Part shown: one piece after another, positions 5,889 to 14,680 of the stretch | How the letters are laid out: each line of letters starts with the position of its first letter | How positions within the stretch are numbered: the stretch's first letter is position 1 | Origin: Agromyces archimandritae | Lineage (GTDB): Bacteria; Actinomycetota; Actinomycetes; Actinomycetales; Microbacteriaceae | Direction of reading: 5' to 3' | NCBI RefSeq assembly: GCF_018024495.1 | Contig: NZ_CP071696.1 | Span: 2,852,001-2,916,000 of the forward strand | Length of the DNA: 64,000 nt | Program-made: the position numbers and the translations under genes | Notes under the pieces: generated by a model | What the model was told of the DNA's origin: nothing | Databases searched by the model: none | Seen by the model: the letters and a program-made list of their open reading frames with translations, nothing else

Positions 5889-8800
5889 TCATCGCCCGAA
5901 GCGCAGCGTCACGATCTGGAACGGTCGCAGCGTGAGCGTCGCCGTCGCCCGCTCGGCCTCGACCGAACTCTCGACGAGGGCGGTGGGGGCGAGCTCGCGC
6001 TCCAGCAGATCCGTCTCGTGGATGCCGCTCGCCGCGAATCCGGCGGTGAGCCGCGCAGCGGCCCGCACCCCGAGCGCCTCGTAGAGGCGGACGACCACAT
6101 CGCCGCTGCCGTCCTCGGCGAGCTTGACGGCCTCGACGACGACGCCCGGCGCATCCACCTCGACGATCGGATCGATCCGGTCCACAGCGACACCCTCGAC
6201 GAGGCGGACCGGCAGGTTCGCCCGGTAGCCCTCCACGACCGTCTCGGTCATGTCGGCGCCGACCGCGAGCCCGACGCGCAGGGAATGCTCGCCCTGGTCC
6301 TGGGCGGGGTCGGGGAAGAGCGCGGCGCGGAGCAGCGAGAGCCCGACGACGCTCACCGTGCCGCCGCCCGGGCGGCCGTGCCGGGTGACATCGTGGCCGT
6401 AGGTGGAGTCGTTCACGATGGAGATGCCGAAGTCGGGCTCGGCGACGCGGATCCACCGCTGCGCGACCGTCTCGAAACGAGCCGCATCCCACGAGGTGTT
6501 CGTGTGCGTTGGGCGCTCCACATGGCCGAACTGGATCTCGGAGACCGCCGAATCGGTGTGCACGTCGACCGGGAAGACGAGCTTCAGCAGCTTCTGCGTC
6601 TCATGCCAGTCGAGGTCGAAGGCGAACGACACCACCCGGGAGCCACGGGCCAGCGAGATGCGCTCGGTCGCCCGCGAATCGCCGAACGCGCGCGTCACGA
6701 CGATCTCCTCGCCCTCGACGCCGATGCGCTCCACCCCGTCGAGATCGGTGACGTCGGAACGGTGCGTCACATCGACATCCCACGCATCCCACTGCGCCGG
6801 CGTATCCCGGTGCAGCTGCAGCAGCCCGGCCGCCTCGCCCGGTGCGACCGCCTCGCGCCCGGTGGCGACGTCGACGGCCGAGACGACGAGCCCGCGGCCG
6901 TCGACGACGGCACGGACGATGCCGTTGTCCAGCACCCACCCGTCGCCGTGCGGCTCCGGCATGGTGAGGGCGGCCCCGTCGACGGCACCGCCGCCGAGCG
7001 CCGCCACCCCGTCGCGGGCATGCGGCGCGGCATTGACCCGCAGCATCCGCTCACCCTCGCCGGCGAGCGCACGCAGGCTCGACGCGATGACGTCCTCCAG
7101 CTCGCGGGCGACTGCGGCGTAGCTCCGCTCGGCATCCCGGTACACCCAGGCGATCGACGAGCCGGGCAGGATGTCGTGGAACTGCAGCAGCAGCACCGTC
7201 TCCCAGGCGCGTGCGAGGCGCTCGGCCGGGTACTCGGCGCCCGTGCGCACGGCCGCCGTCGCCGCCCACAGCTCGGCCTCGCGCAGCAGGTGCTCGCTGC
7301 GACGGTTGCCCTGTTTGGCCGCGAGCTGGCTCGTGTAGGTGCCGCGGTGGAACTCGAGATACAGCTCGCCGACCCACACCTCCGGCTCGGGGTACTCGGC
7401 CTCCACGGTCTCGAAGAAGCCGCGCGGGGTGCTGTGCACCACCCGCGGCGAGCCCTCGAGCGAACCCGTGCGGGCGATCGCCTGCGTCATCTCGCGCGTC
7501 GGGCCCCCGCCGCCGTCGCCGTACCCGTACGGCAGCAGCGAAGCACCGCTCACCCCTTTATCGGCGAAGTTGCGTTCCGCATGGGCGAGCTCGGCCGCCG
7601 ACACCACCGAGTTGTAGGTGTCCACGGGCGGGAAATGCGTGTACAGCCGTGTGCCGTCGATGCCCTCCCAACGGAAGGTGTGGTGCGGCATCCGGTTCGT
7701 CTCGTTCCACGAGATCTTCTGCGTGAGGAACCAGCGGGCGCCGGCCGCCCGGGCGATCTGCGGGAACGCGCCCGTGTACCCGAAGGAATCCGGCAGCCAC
7801 ACCTCGGGCGAGTCGATCCCGAACTCGCGCATGAAGAAGCCCTTGCCTGCGACGAACTGGCGTGCGAGCGCCTCGCCGCCCGGCAGGTTCGTGTCGGACT
7901 CGACCCACATCCCGCCGACCGGCACGAAACGGTCCTCGGCGACGCGTGCGCGGATGCGTTCGAACAGTTCCGGATACGTCTCCTTGATCCACGCGTACTG
8001 CTGCGCCGAGGAGGCTGCGAAGACGAACTCCGGATCCTCGTCCATGAGCGAGAGCACGTTCGAGAAGGTGCGGGCGACCTTCCGCACCGTCTCCCGCACC
8101 GGCCACAGCCAGGCGGAGTCGATGTGCGCGTGGCCGACGGCGTGCAGGGTGTGCGCGCTCGCCGCGGCGGGGCGTGCGAGGGCCGGGGCGAGCGCCGCAC
8201 GCCCGGCCGCGGCGGTGCCGGCGACGTCGTGCGGGTCGACGGCGTCGACCATGCGTTCGAGGGCGATGAGGATCTCGGCGCGGCGCGGCGACCCGGCGTC
8301 CAATTGGTCGACGAGGCCCCGAAGCGCACGCGTGTCGGCGAGGAGGGCCGCGACCTCGAGATCGCGGAGCCGGAGGTCCACGTGCCGCAGCGTGTAGATC
8401 GGCTCGTCGCCGGCGGTGGCCGGGTCGCCGACGGGCGTCGGGTCGAAGGTGAAGAGGCTGCCGACATCGGGGTTGGATGCGCCCTCGATGAACACGTCGA
8501 CGGTGCCGTCGGCGGCGACCGCCTCGACGACCGCGTTATTGCGCGGGGCGATGCCGCGCACCGGGCGGCCGTCGGTGCTCCACACCATCGCCTCGCACTG
8601 GAAGCCGGGCTGGCCGGCCCTGAAGCCCAGGTCGACGACGACTTCGGCGCGGGTGCCGGCCGGCAGCATCCCGTCGTCGTCGCGCCAGGTGCCGGGCACT
8701 TCGCCCCGCACCCGGAACCAGGTGGTGCCCCACGGGCGGCCCCAGCGATCCCCGACCGCGATCGGCCGGTAGGCGCCGCCGGCGGCCTCCTCGAAGGCGA

Positions 8801-8927
8801 CGGGCTCGCCGGGCGCCTCCCAGGCCTCCAGCCGGAGCGGCCGGGCGTCGCGGTGCACCGCGCGTTCGAGTCGTTCGCGGACGAAGCGGTCGATGCGGAT
8901 CTCGGCGAGGGCTGAGCGGTCGTGCAT
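5889..8927 (-). CDS. GH38 alpha-mannosidase
   Basis: A 1012-residue glycoside hydrolase family 38 enzyme without signal peptide, so cytosolic. The order is typical: N-terminal beta domain (1-250), catalytic domain with GHAHIDSAWLW (metal ligands H268, D270), GGMWVESDTN, and the probable nucleophile D380 in WLPDSFGYTG, then the helical linker and beta-sandwich regions ending in a RPFQIVTLRF strand. It would hydrolyse alpha-mannosides. It is the last gene of the rok-binding protein-permease-permease-mannosidase run, suggesting that the importer brings in mannose-containing oligosaccharides that this enzyme trims. It starts at ATG 8927 with GAAAGG about 11 bases upstream, and ends convergent with the EamA gene. 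Confidence 0.92.
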   Translation of the reverse strand: MHDRSALAEIRIDRFVRERLERAVHRDARPLRLEAWEAPGEPVAFEEAAGGAYRPIAVGDRWGRPWGTTWFRVRGEVPGTWRDDDGMLPAGTRAEVVVDLGFRAGQPGFQCEAMVWSTDGRPVRGIAPRNNAVVEAVAADGTVDVFIEGASNPDVGSLFTFDPTPVGDPATAGDEPIYTLRHVDLRLRDLEVAALLADTRALRGLVDQLDAGSPRRAEILIALERMVDAVDPHDVAGTAAAGRAALAPALARPAAASAHTLHAVGHAHIDSAWLWPVRETVRKVARTFSNVLSLMDEDPEFVFAASSAQQYAWIKETYPELFERIRARVAEDRFVPVGGMWVESDTNLPGGEALARQFVAGKGFFMREFGIDSPEVWLPDSFGYTGAFPQIARAAGARWFLTQKISWNETNRMPHHTFRWEGIDGTRLYTHFPPVDTYNSVVSAAELAHAERNFADKGVSGASLLPYGYGDGGGGPTREMTQAIARTGSLEGSPRVVHSTPRGFFETVEAEYPEPEVWVGELYLEFHRGTYTSQLAAKQGNRRSEHLLREAELWAATAAVRTGAEYPAERLARAWETVLLLQFHDILPGSSIAWVYRDAERSYAAVARELEDVIASSLRALAGEGERMLRVNAAPHARDGVAALGGGAVDGAALTMPEPHGDGWVLDNGIVRAVVDGRGLVVSAVDVATGREAVAPGEAAGLLQLHRDTPAQWDAWDVDVTHRSDVTDLDGVERIGVEGEEIVVTRAFGDSRATERISLARGSRVVSFAFDLDWHETQKLLKLVFPVDVHTDSAVSEIQFGHVERPTHTNTSWDAARFETVAQRWIRVAEPDFGISIVNDSTYGHDVTRHGRPGGGTVSVVGLSLLRAALFPDPAQDQGEHSLRVGLAVGADMTETVVEGYRANLPVRLVEGVAVDRIDPIVEVDAPGVVVEAVKLAEDGSGDVVVRLYEALGVRAAARLTAGFAASGIHETDLLERELAPTALVESSVEAERATATLTLRPFQIVTLRFGR

Positions 8928-8976
8928 GGAGGGCGGGGCCTTTCGGTGGATCGGTCGGAGGTCGGAGACGGCGGCG

Positions 8977-9894
8977 TCAGCCCTTGACGGAGCCGGCGAG
9001 CGCGAACGCGCCGCCGGAGAGCCGCTGGACGATGACGTAGAGCAGGATCATGGGGGTCGCGTACAACACCGAGTACGCGGCGAGCTGGCCGTAGGCGATG
9101 GATCCGTACTGCCCGAAGAAGTTGAAGATCGACACGGCCGCGGGGAACTTCTCGGCGGTGAACAGCAGCACGAACGGCACGAAGAAGTTCCCCCACGCCC
9201 CGGTGAACACGAAGATGAACACGACGGCCAGGCCCGGCCGCATGAGCGGCAGCACGATACGGCGGAGCGCCTGCATCGAGCTCGCTCCGTCGACCCAGGC
9301 GGCCTCTTCGAGGGAGATCGGCACGGAATCCATGAAATTCTTCAGCATCCAGATCGCCATCGGCAGCGAGGTGGCCGCCATGAACACGATGACGCCCCAG
9401 GTCGAATCGAGCAGCTTCAGCGAGACGAAGAGGGCGTAGACGGGCACCATCATCGCGGTGATCGGCAGGCCGGTGCCGAACAGGATGCCGTACATGAACG
9501 AGCGCTGGAAGCGCATCCGGTACCGCGAGAGCGGGTAAGCGGCCAGCACGCCGACGACGACGGTGATGACCGCGGTGCCGAGCGAGATCGCGATCGAGTT
9601 CAGCAGTGGCTGCCAGGTCAGCTGCCAGGTCATGACCTTCGCGTAGTTGTCCAGCGTCCAGGTCTCGGGCAGGCGCATCGAGACGGTGGGGTCGCCGTCG
9701 AATGAGGCGAAGGCGATCCATAGCAGGGGGATGAGGAACAGGATGCCGACGGCCGCGAGGATGACGGACGACAGCAGGGTGTGCGCGCCGCGTCGCGGGG
9801 AGGCGACGCTGACCGGCTTGGCTCGGCGCGCCCGGTGCACGGCGATGGGCGGTGTCCGGGTGACGATGCTGATGGTCGAGGTGCGGTCGCTCAT
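8977..9894 (-). CDS. Carbohydrate ABC transporter permease (MalG type)
   Basis: A 305-residue inner-membrane protein with six predicted helices after a charged 40-residue N-terminus. The ATPase-docking EAA loop reads EEAAWVDGASSMQALRRIVL, as in MalG-family sugar permeases. It pairs with the permease immediately upstream (one base between its stop and this start) and with the lipoprotein at 10837. No ATPase gene is present in the run; many actinobacterial sugar importers share a general MsiK-type ATPase encoded elsewhere. The substrate is probably a mannose-containing sugar, judged only from the adjacent GH38 gene. Confidence 0.9.
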   Translation of the reverse strand: MSDRTSTISIVTRTPPIAVHRARRAKPVSVASPRRGAHTLLSSVILAAVGILFLIPLLWIAFASFDGDPTVSMRLPETWTLDNYAKVMTWQLTWQPLLNSIAISLGTAVITVVVGVLAAYPLSRYRMRFQRSFMYGILFGTGLPITAMMVPVYALFVSLKLLDSTWGVIVFMAATSLPMAIWMLKNFMDSVPISLEEAAWVDGASSMQALRRIVLPLMRPGLAVVFIFVFTGAWGNFFVPFVLLFTAEKFPAAVSIFNFFGQYGSIAYGQLAAYSVLYATPMILLYVIVQRLSGGAFALAGSVKG

Positions 9895-9895
9895 G

Positions 9896-10828
9896 TCAGT
9901 CGACCTCCGGCTTCAGGATCCTGATGTAGACGACCGAGAAGGCGGCGCCGATGAGGAGGGTGACGGTCGCGATGGCGGTGCCGTAGCCGAGCTGCGCGAA
10001 CTTGAACGCCTCCTGGTAGGCGAGCACCGGCAGGGTCGAGGACTGCGTGCCGGGTCCGCCGCCGGTCATCACCCAGATGAGGGTGAAGACGCCGAGGGTC
10101 TGCAGCGTCGTCAGCAGCAGGTTCGTCGAGATGGATCGGCGGATCACGGGCAGCGTCACCCGGGTGAAGCGCTGCCAGGCGCCGGCGCCGTCGATGGTGG
10201 CGGCTTCGGTGAGCTCGGGCGGTACTTCGGCGAGGGCGGCGTTGTAGACCATCATCGAGAACGCGGTGCCGCGCCAGATGTTCGCGATGATCACCGTCGC
10301 GAGCGGGAAGGAGTAGAGCCAGCTGGTGCCTTCGAGGCCGAGCCAGCCGAGCATGACGTTCAGGGTGCCGTCGGTGGAGAAGAACGCGTAGAGGGCGAAG
10401 GCCGCGACGATCTCGGGCAGCACCCAGGCGAGCACGACGAGGCCGCCGACGATGGATCGCAGCGGTTTCACGGAGCTGCGCAGCAGCACGGCCAGGGCCA
10501 TGCCGAGCACGTTCTGGCCGATCACCGCCGAGGCCAGGATGAACACGACCGTGAGCCACAGCGAGTTCCAGAAGTCGGCCGAGGCGAACAGCTCCGCGTA
10601 GTTGTCGAGGCCGATGAACTGCGGGTTCGCGGCGCGCGGGCCGGTCATCGCCCGGTCGGTCAGGGAACCGTAGAGCGAGTAGACGATGGGGCCGAGCATG
10701 AAGGCCGCGAGCAGCAGGACGGCCGGCAGCAGCGGCAGGAGCCGAGTGAGGGTGCGGCCGGCGGGCCGCGGCCGGGGGGCTGGCCCCCGGCCGCGGGCGA
10801 CCGTGCCGCGCGGGGCGACGGCGGTCAT
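9896..10828 (-). CDS. Carbohydrate ABC transporter permease (MalF type)
   Basis: A 310-residue permease with a basic, proline-rich N-terminus (about 1-28) and six or more membrane helices. The EAA loop is LTEAATIDGAGAWQRFTRVT. ATG 10828 is chosen because it begins just before the membrane-anchored region and lies eight bases after the binding-protein stop; longer upstream frames would run into the coding region of that gene. It forms the first half of the channel with the permease at 8977. Downstream linkage by a one-base gap implies tight co-translation. Confidence 0.88.
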   Translation of the reverse strand: MTAVAPRGTVARGRGPAPRPRPAGRTLTRLLPLLPAVLLLAAFMLGPIVYSLYGSLTDRAMTGPRAANPQFIGLDNYAELFASADFWNSLWLTVVFILASAVIGQNVLGMALAVLLRSSVKPLRSIVGGLVVLAWVLPEIVAAFALYAFFSTDGTLNVMLGWLGLEGTSWLYSFPLATVIIANIWRGTAFSMMVYNAALAEVPPELTEAATIDGAGAWQRFTRVTLPVIRRSISTNLLLTTLQTLGVFTLIWVMTGGGPGTQSSTLPVLAYQEAFKFAQLGYGTAIATVTLLIGAAFSVVYIRILKPEVD

Positions 10829-10836
10829 GTGCGGGA

Positions 10837-12189
10837 TCAGCCGGCCTGCGTGTTCTCCTCGCCGACGATGCCGACGAGTGCCGAGTCGTACTGTTCCTGC
10901 GCCTCGGCCGGGGTCGCCTGCCCGGTGAACACGGCCTCGGTCGCGACCGGGATGTTCGAGGAGATCTGCGAGTAGTCTGGGGTGGCCGGGCGGAAGTGCG
11001 TGTACGGCACGAGCGAGGAGAAGAACTCGAACGACGCGTTGTAGTCGAGGTACTCCTGGTTCTCGGCGACGTCGGAACGCACGGCGATCTGCCCGGCCTC
11101 CTGGTGGTAGAAGAGGGCGTTCTCGGGGGTGAGGGCCTGGGCGATGAAGTCGAACGCGGCCTGGGGGTCGTCGGCGTTGGCGCCCATCGCGAGCGTCCAG
11201 CCGCCCGACATCGAGGTGAAGCCGTCGCCGCCGCCGTCCTGCGTGGGCATCGCGGCGAAGCCGAGGGTGTCGTGCCACTCAGGCCATTCGTTCTCGCCCT
11301 CGATCCACTGGCTCGGCAGCCAGGAACCGTCGAGGGCGATCCCGAGGCCGCCGGCGGGCAGCAGCTCGGTGCTCACCTTCGTGCCCCAGTTGGCGTCGAG
11401 GGCTGCGGCGGGATCGGGCCCGAGGTCTTCCTTCGCGAGCGTCTCGTAGAAGCCGAGGGCGTCGAGGAAGCCCTTCGATCCCGTGACCCATGCGTTCGAG
11501 TCGGTGTCGAGCAGTTCGTCCTCGGTGCCGTAGAGCAGCATCTCGAAGCCCTGCATCGACGTCGCCTCGCCGAGCACGTTCGAGGCGTAGATGTTCATCG
11601 GCACGACGTCGGGGGAGGCTTTCTTGATGGTGCGGGCCGCGTCGAGGATGTCGTCCCAGCTCTTCGGCGCCCAGTCGGTCGGCAGCCCGGCCGCTTCGAA
11701 GACGTCCTTGTTGTAGTAGAGGCCGCGGGTGTCGGTGCCGAGCGAGACCCCGTAGGTCTTGCCGTCGTCGCCGAGGCCCGCCTGCCTGGAGCCTTCGTCG
11801 TAGAGCTCCCAGCCGTCCCAGTCGGCGAGGTAGTCGTCGATGGGCTGCAGGTAGCCGGCCGCGGCGTCGGAGCGGATCTGGAAGGTGTCCTCGTAGATTA
11901 CGTCGGGGGCCGTGTCGGGCGACCCGTTCATGAGCGCGAGCTTCGTGAAGTACTGGTCCTGCTCGGCTTCGATCGGGACGAGTTCGACGGTGCGGCCCGG
12001 GTTCGCGGCCTCGTACTCCTTCTTGGCCGTGTGCATGAGCTCGTCCATCGCGGTGAAGGTCGCGGTCTTCTGGTACGCGACGCGGATAGCGCCTTCGTTC
12101 GCTTCGCCCTCGCCGCCGGAGCAGCCCGCGAGGGCGGCGGTCAGGGTGACGACCCCGACCAGACCGAGCACCGTCCGTGTTCTGTTCAT
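10837..12189 (-). CDS. Sugar-binding lipoprotein of an ABC importer
   Basis: A 450-residue family 1 extracellular solute-binding protein. The signal peptide MNRTRTVLGLVGVVTLTAAL ends in the lipobox LAGC, so it is lipid-anchored outside the membrane. The body shows the usual two-lobe pattern, including YQKTATFTAMDEL, YNKDVFEAAGLPTDW and a C-terminal PAEAQEQYDSAL. AAAGGAGC precedes ATG 12189. It is the first gene downstream of a well-formed promoter with an AT-rich spacer (12233-12261), likely under control of the ROK protein encoded upstream. Ligand unknown, but the co-encoded alpha-mannosidase suggests mannosides. Confidence 0.9.
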   Translation of the reverse strand: MNRTRTVLGLVGVVTLTAALAGCSGGEGEANEGAIRVAYQKTATFTAMDELMHTAKKEYEAANPGRTVELVPIEAEQDQYFTKLALMNGSPDTAPDVIYEDTFQIRSDAAAGYLQPIDDYLADWDGWELYDEGSRQAGLGDDGKTYGVSLGTDTRGLYYNKDVFEAAGLPTDWAPKSWDDILDAARTIKKASPDVVPMNIYASNVLGEATSMQGFEMLLYGTEDELLDTDSNAWVTGSKGFLDALGFYETLAKEDLGPDPAAALDANWGTKVSTELLPAGGLGIALDGSWLPSQWIEGENEWPEWHDTLGFAAMPTQDGGGDGFTSMSGGWTLAMGANADDPQAAFDFIAQALTPENALFYHQEAGQIAVRSDVAENQEYLDYNASFEFFSSLVPYTHFRPATPDYSQISSNIPVATEAVFTGQATPAEAQEQYDSALVGIVGEENTQAG

Positions 12190-12232
12190 TCGCAGCTCCT
12201 TTGCTGTGGTGGGCGCGGGGTGCGCCGCTCTT

Positions 12233-12261
12233 TTTCTAAAGTAAATGGAGTTAAACGTCAA
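12233..12261 (-). promoter_or_regulatory. Promoter with embedded ROK-type operator
   Basis: On the minus strand TTGACG (12261-12256) and TAGAAA (12238-12233) are separated by exactly 17 bases. The spacer is unusually AT-rich for this window and includes TTTACTTTAG-like sequence resembling sites bound by ROK/NagC-family repressors. It lies between rok and the binding-protein gene and should drive the importer-mannosidase operon. Confidence 0.6.
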
Positions 12262-12319
12262 GGGTTTCGACCGGCCGGGTGTGGATCGGGTCACGGCCGG
12301 ATCCGCGCACCGCAGGCGC

Positions 12320-13525
12320 TCATCCGATCATGAGGCCCGCCGGCCTCGCCGTGAACGCGCCGTCCAGGACGAGACAGGCCGCACCGACCGCCGCGACATC
12401 CGTGTGCAGGCGCGTGCCGAGCAACTCGATGCCGCGCGTCGTGGTCGACTCGGTGCTCGTCGCGAGCGCCCTCGCCAGCCGAGGCTCGAGCGCCCGCGAG
12501 ATGCGGCTCCACATGGGGCCGCCGATGACGACGACGTCGGCATCGAGCAGATTGTTCATCGCGACCATCGCGCGGGCGAGCGACTCGGCCGTCCGGTCGA
12601 AGACCGCCCCCGCCCTCGCATCGCCGGCCAGGGCGCGCTCGGTCATCTCGCCGAGCAGCGCCCGCCACTCCGCGGGCGCGGTGCCGGCGCCGAGGCCGGC
12701 ATCCTCGATGAGCCGCTCGGGGGCGACGGCGACGCCGAGGCATCCGCGGTTCCCGCACCGGCACGCCGGGCCGCCGGGTTCGACGACGAGATGGGCGACG
12801 TCGCCGGCGTTGCCCGTCCGTCCCCGCACCGGCGTCGCATCCACTGCGAGACCGACGCCGACACCCGCCCCGTAGTAGAAGAAGATCGCCTCGCCGAGCC
12901 CCTGCGAAGCATCCACCCACAGTTCGCCGACCATGGCCGCCACGACGTCCTTCTCGACCGTCACCGGCAACCCGGTCGCCTGCTGCAGCGAATCTCGGAG
13001 CGGCACATGATGCCAGGCCGGCAGCATCGGCGGTTCGAGCAGCGACCCGCGCTCGGCATCGATCGGGCCGGGCGCGGCGACCCCGATCCCGAGCACCCGG
13101 TCCCGTCGCACGCCGGCACGGTCGAGGAGTTCATTGGCGCGGCTTGCGAGATCGGGCAGCGGCATGCCGTGCTCCGGCCCGGGATGCGGGGCGTGCTCCT
13201 CATGCGCGACGACCGTGCCGGCCAGGTCGACGAGCACGAACGTATCGACCGCAGGATCGAGGTGGATGCCGACGGCGAAACGCGACTGCGGGTTCAGGCG
13301 GAGCGGCGTCGGCGGCTTGCCCTTGCCGGCGACCACCGGGGCGCCTTCGACGACCATGCCCGTGTCGACGAGCCTGCGGGCGACGTTGCTGAGGGTCTGC
13401 GCCGAGAGCCCGGTGCGCTCGGCCAGTTCGGAACGACTGAGCCCGTCGGCGGAACGCCGGATCAGGTCGAGCACGAGGGTCTGGTTGTAGGTGCCGACGG
13501 CGGGGAGGTTGGAACCGCGTCTCAT
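12320..13525 (-). CDS. ROK-family transcriptional regulator
   Basis: A 401-residue protein: N-terminal winged helix (about 10-65, NQTLVLDLIRRSADGLSRSE ...) followed by a sugar-kinase-like ROK domain. The ROK zinc-binding signature CRCGNRGCLGV is intact, as is the DLAGTVVAHEEH phosphate-1-type motif. ROK repressors of this build release DNA when bound to a sugar or sugar phosphate. The binding-protein operon starts 131 bases downstream with an AT-rich promoter, the obvious target. ATG 13525 is preferred over GTG 13543. Two insertion sequences now sit about 50 bases upstream, so its original promoter or readthrough from the nitronate monooxygenase gene may be interrupted. Confidence 0.88.
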   Translation of the reverse strand: MRRGSNLPAVGTYNQTLVLDLIRRSADGLSRSELAERTGLSAQTLSNVARRLVDTGMVVEGAPVVAGKGKPPTPLRLNPQSRFAVGIHLDPAVDTFVLVDLAGTVVAHEEHAPHPGPEHGMPLPDLASRANELLDRAGVRRDRVLGIGVAAPGPIDAERGSLLEPPMLPAWHHVPLRDSLQQATGLPVTVEKDVVAAMVGELWVDASQGLGEAIFFYYGAGVGVGLAVDATPVRGRTGNAGDVAHLVVEPGGPACRCGNRGCLGVAVAPERLIEDAGLGAGTAPAEWRALLGEMTERALAGDARAGAVFDRTAESLARAMVAMNNLLDADVVVIGGPMWSRISRALEPRLARALATSTESTTTRGIELLGTRLHTDVAAVGAACLVLDGAFTARPAGLMIG

Positions 13526-13574
13526 GCAGCGACCGTACGCCACCGCGCCGCCGGCGCGCGCGATTCGCGCGACG

Positions 13575-13580
13575 GCTAGG
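13575..13580. repeat. Left target duplication of the IS481-like element
   Basis: GCTAGG here is repeated exactly at 14675-14680, directly flanking the element ends. The 6-bp NCTAGN form matches the target known for IS481. Confidence 0.85.
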
Positions 13581-14577
13581 TGTACTTCCCCGTGACGTTG
13601 TGAACGCGTTGTGAGGGTGTTTGGCCGCCGATGCCGGTGTGGGGTCTGTGGTGATTGTAGTCATGGAGCCAGGTGTCGTAGGCGGCGGTTCGTTCGGCTT
13701 CGCTGGTGTAGGGCTTCGCGTAGGCCCATTCGGCGGCGAGGGTTCGGTTGAACCGTTCGACTTTGCCGTTGGTCTGGGGCCGGTAGGGCTTGGTCCACTT
13801 GTGCTTCACGTTCTCGCCGAGGGCGTCGGCGAAGGCGTGGGAGCGGTAGCAGGCACCGTTGTCGGTCATTACCGCGGTCACTGTCACCCCGAGGCCGGTG
13901 AAGAACGCGTTCGCGCGGTTCCAGAACCCGGCGGCGGTCTCTTTGCGTTCGTCGTCGAGGATCTCCGAGTACGCGACCCGTGAGTAGTCGTCCACGGCGT
14001 GGTGCAGGTAGCGGTAGCCGCGTGAACCTGCCGCGCCGGCCCGGGCGGCTTTGTCGCGGGCGAGGCCAGCGTGGCGGTCCTGGGCGGACCCGCGGCCGTG
14101 GACGCGCCAGCCGCCGCCGTCGGGGATCCGGCCTTGCTTCTTGATGTCCACATGCACCAACTGACCCGGTTTGGCGACTTCGTAACGCACCGGCTTGGGC
14201 TTGCGGACGGGCAGCCCTGTGGCCTGGTCGATGTTCGCCAGCTTCGGCATCCGATACCGTGCGAGCACCCGGCCGACCGTGGAACGGTGCAGCCCCAGGT
14301 GATACGCGATCCGGTGCGGCCCCCACCGACGGACGAACCGCAACGCGAGGATTCGCCGTTCTGTCTTGCGCGGCAGCCGGCCCGGTGACGAGTGAGGCCT
14401 CGAACTACGGTCGGTCAGCGGCAGGCCGGCGCGGTACCGGCGAGCCCACCGAGATGCCGTCGCCGGCGAACACTGAAAGCGTTCGGCCGCACGGCGGACA
14501 GTCCAACCGTCATCGACGATCAGAACGGCAAGACGTCGACGCCCCTCCGGCGTCAAGGGCGCGTTAGCGTGAGTCAC
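13576..14577 (-). CDS. IS481-family DDE transposase
   Basis: A 333-residue transposase: N-terminal helix-turn-helix (RRLAVLIVDDGWTVRRAAER, then CSPATASRWARRY), a second HTH (HRIAYHLGLHRSTVGRVL) and an integrase catalytic core with D in LVHVDIKKQG, D in AVMTDNGACYRS and E in QTNGKVERFNRTL. I chose GTG 14577, seven bases from GGAGGTC. The frame runs off the element's terminal repeat (GKY then T) and ends at TAG formed by the CTAG target (13576-13578), so the last codon depends on the insertion site. No frameshift or stop interrupts it; probably active. Confidence 0.92.
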   Translation of the reverse strand: MTHANAPLTPEGRRRLAVLIVDDGWTVRRAAERFQCSPATASRWARRYRAGLPLTDRSSRPHSSPGRLPRKTERRILALRFVRRWGPHRIAYHLGLHRSTVGRVLARYRMPKLANIDQATGLPVRKPKPVRYEVAKPGQLVHVDIKKQGRIPDGGGWRVHGRGSAQDRHAGLARDKAARAGAAGSRGYRYLHHAVDDYSRVAYSEILDDERKETAAGFWNRANAFFTGLGVTVTAVMTDNGACYRSHAFADALGENVKHKWTKPYRPQTNGKVERFNRTLAAEWAYAKPYTSEAERTAAYDTWLHDYNHHRPHTGIGGQTPSQRVHNVTGKYT

Positions 14578-14674
14578 GAAGACCTCCGTGGTCAGGACGG
14601 TGAGTGTGGTAACCCACATCCTGCCCCGGAGGTCTTCACTACCTCAGCCGTTCACAACCTGTCAGGGAAGTACA
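13581..14674 (-). mobile_element. IS481-family insertion sequence
   Basis: A 1094-bp element bounded by imperfect 25-bp inverted repeats: left end TGTACTTCCC...TTGTGAAC (13581-13605) and the reverse complement at 14650-14674, with 21 of 25 positions matching. It is flanked by 6-bp direct repeats GCTAGG. It carries one DDE transposase on the minus strand. The stop codon of that gene lies in the left target repeat rather than inside the element. It is complete by all visible criteria. Confidence 0.92.
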
Positions 14675-14680
14675 GCTAGG
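14675..14680. repeat. Right target duplication of IS481-like element, shared with IS5-like element
   Basis: GCTAGG repeats 13575-13580. Its inner CTAG (14676-14679) is at the same time the left 4-bp target copy of the IS5-like element, and its last G is that element's first base. Confidence 0.85.

Noticed and set aside
3481-6084. Long plus-strand frame opposite mocR and across eamA
   Set aside because: It is the antisense or shifted reading of genes with complete domains; no motif or ribosome site supports it.
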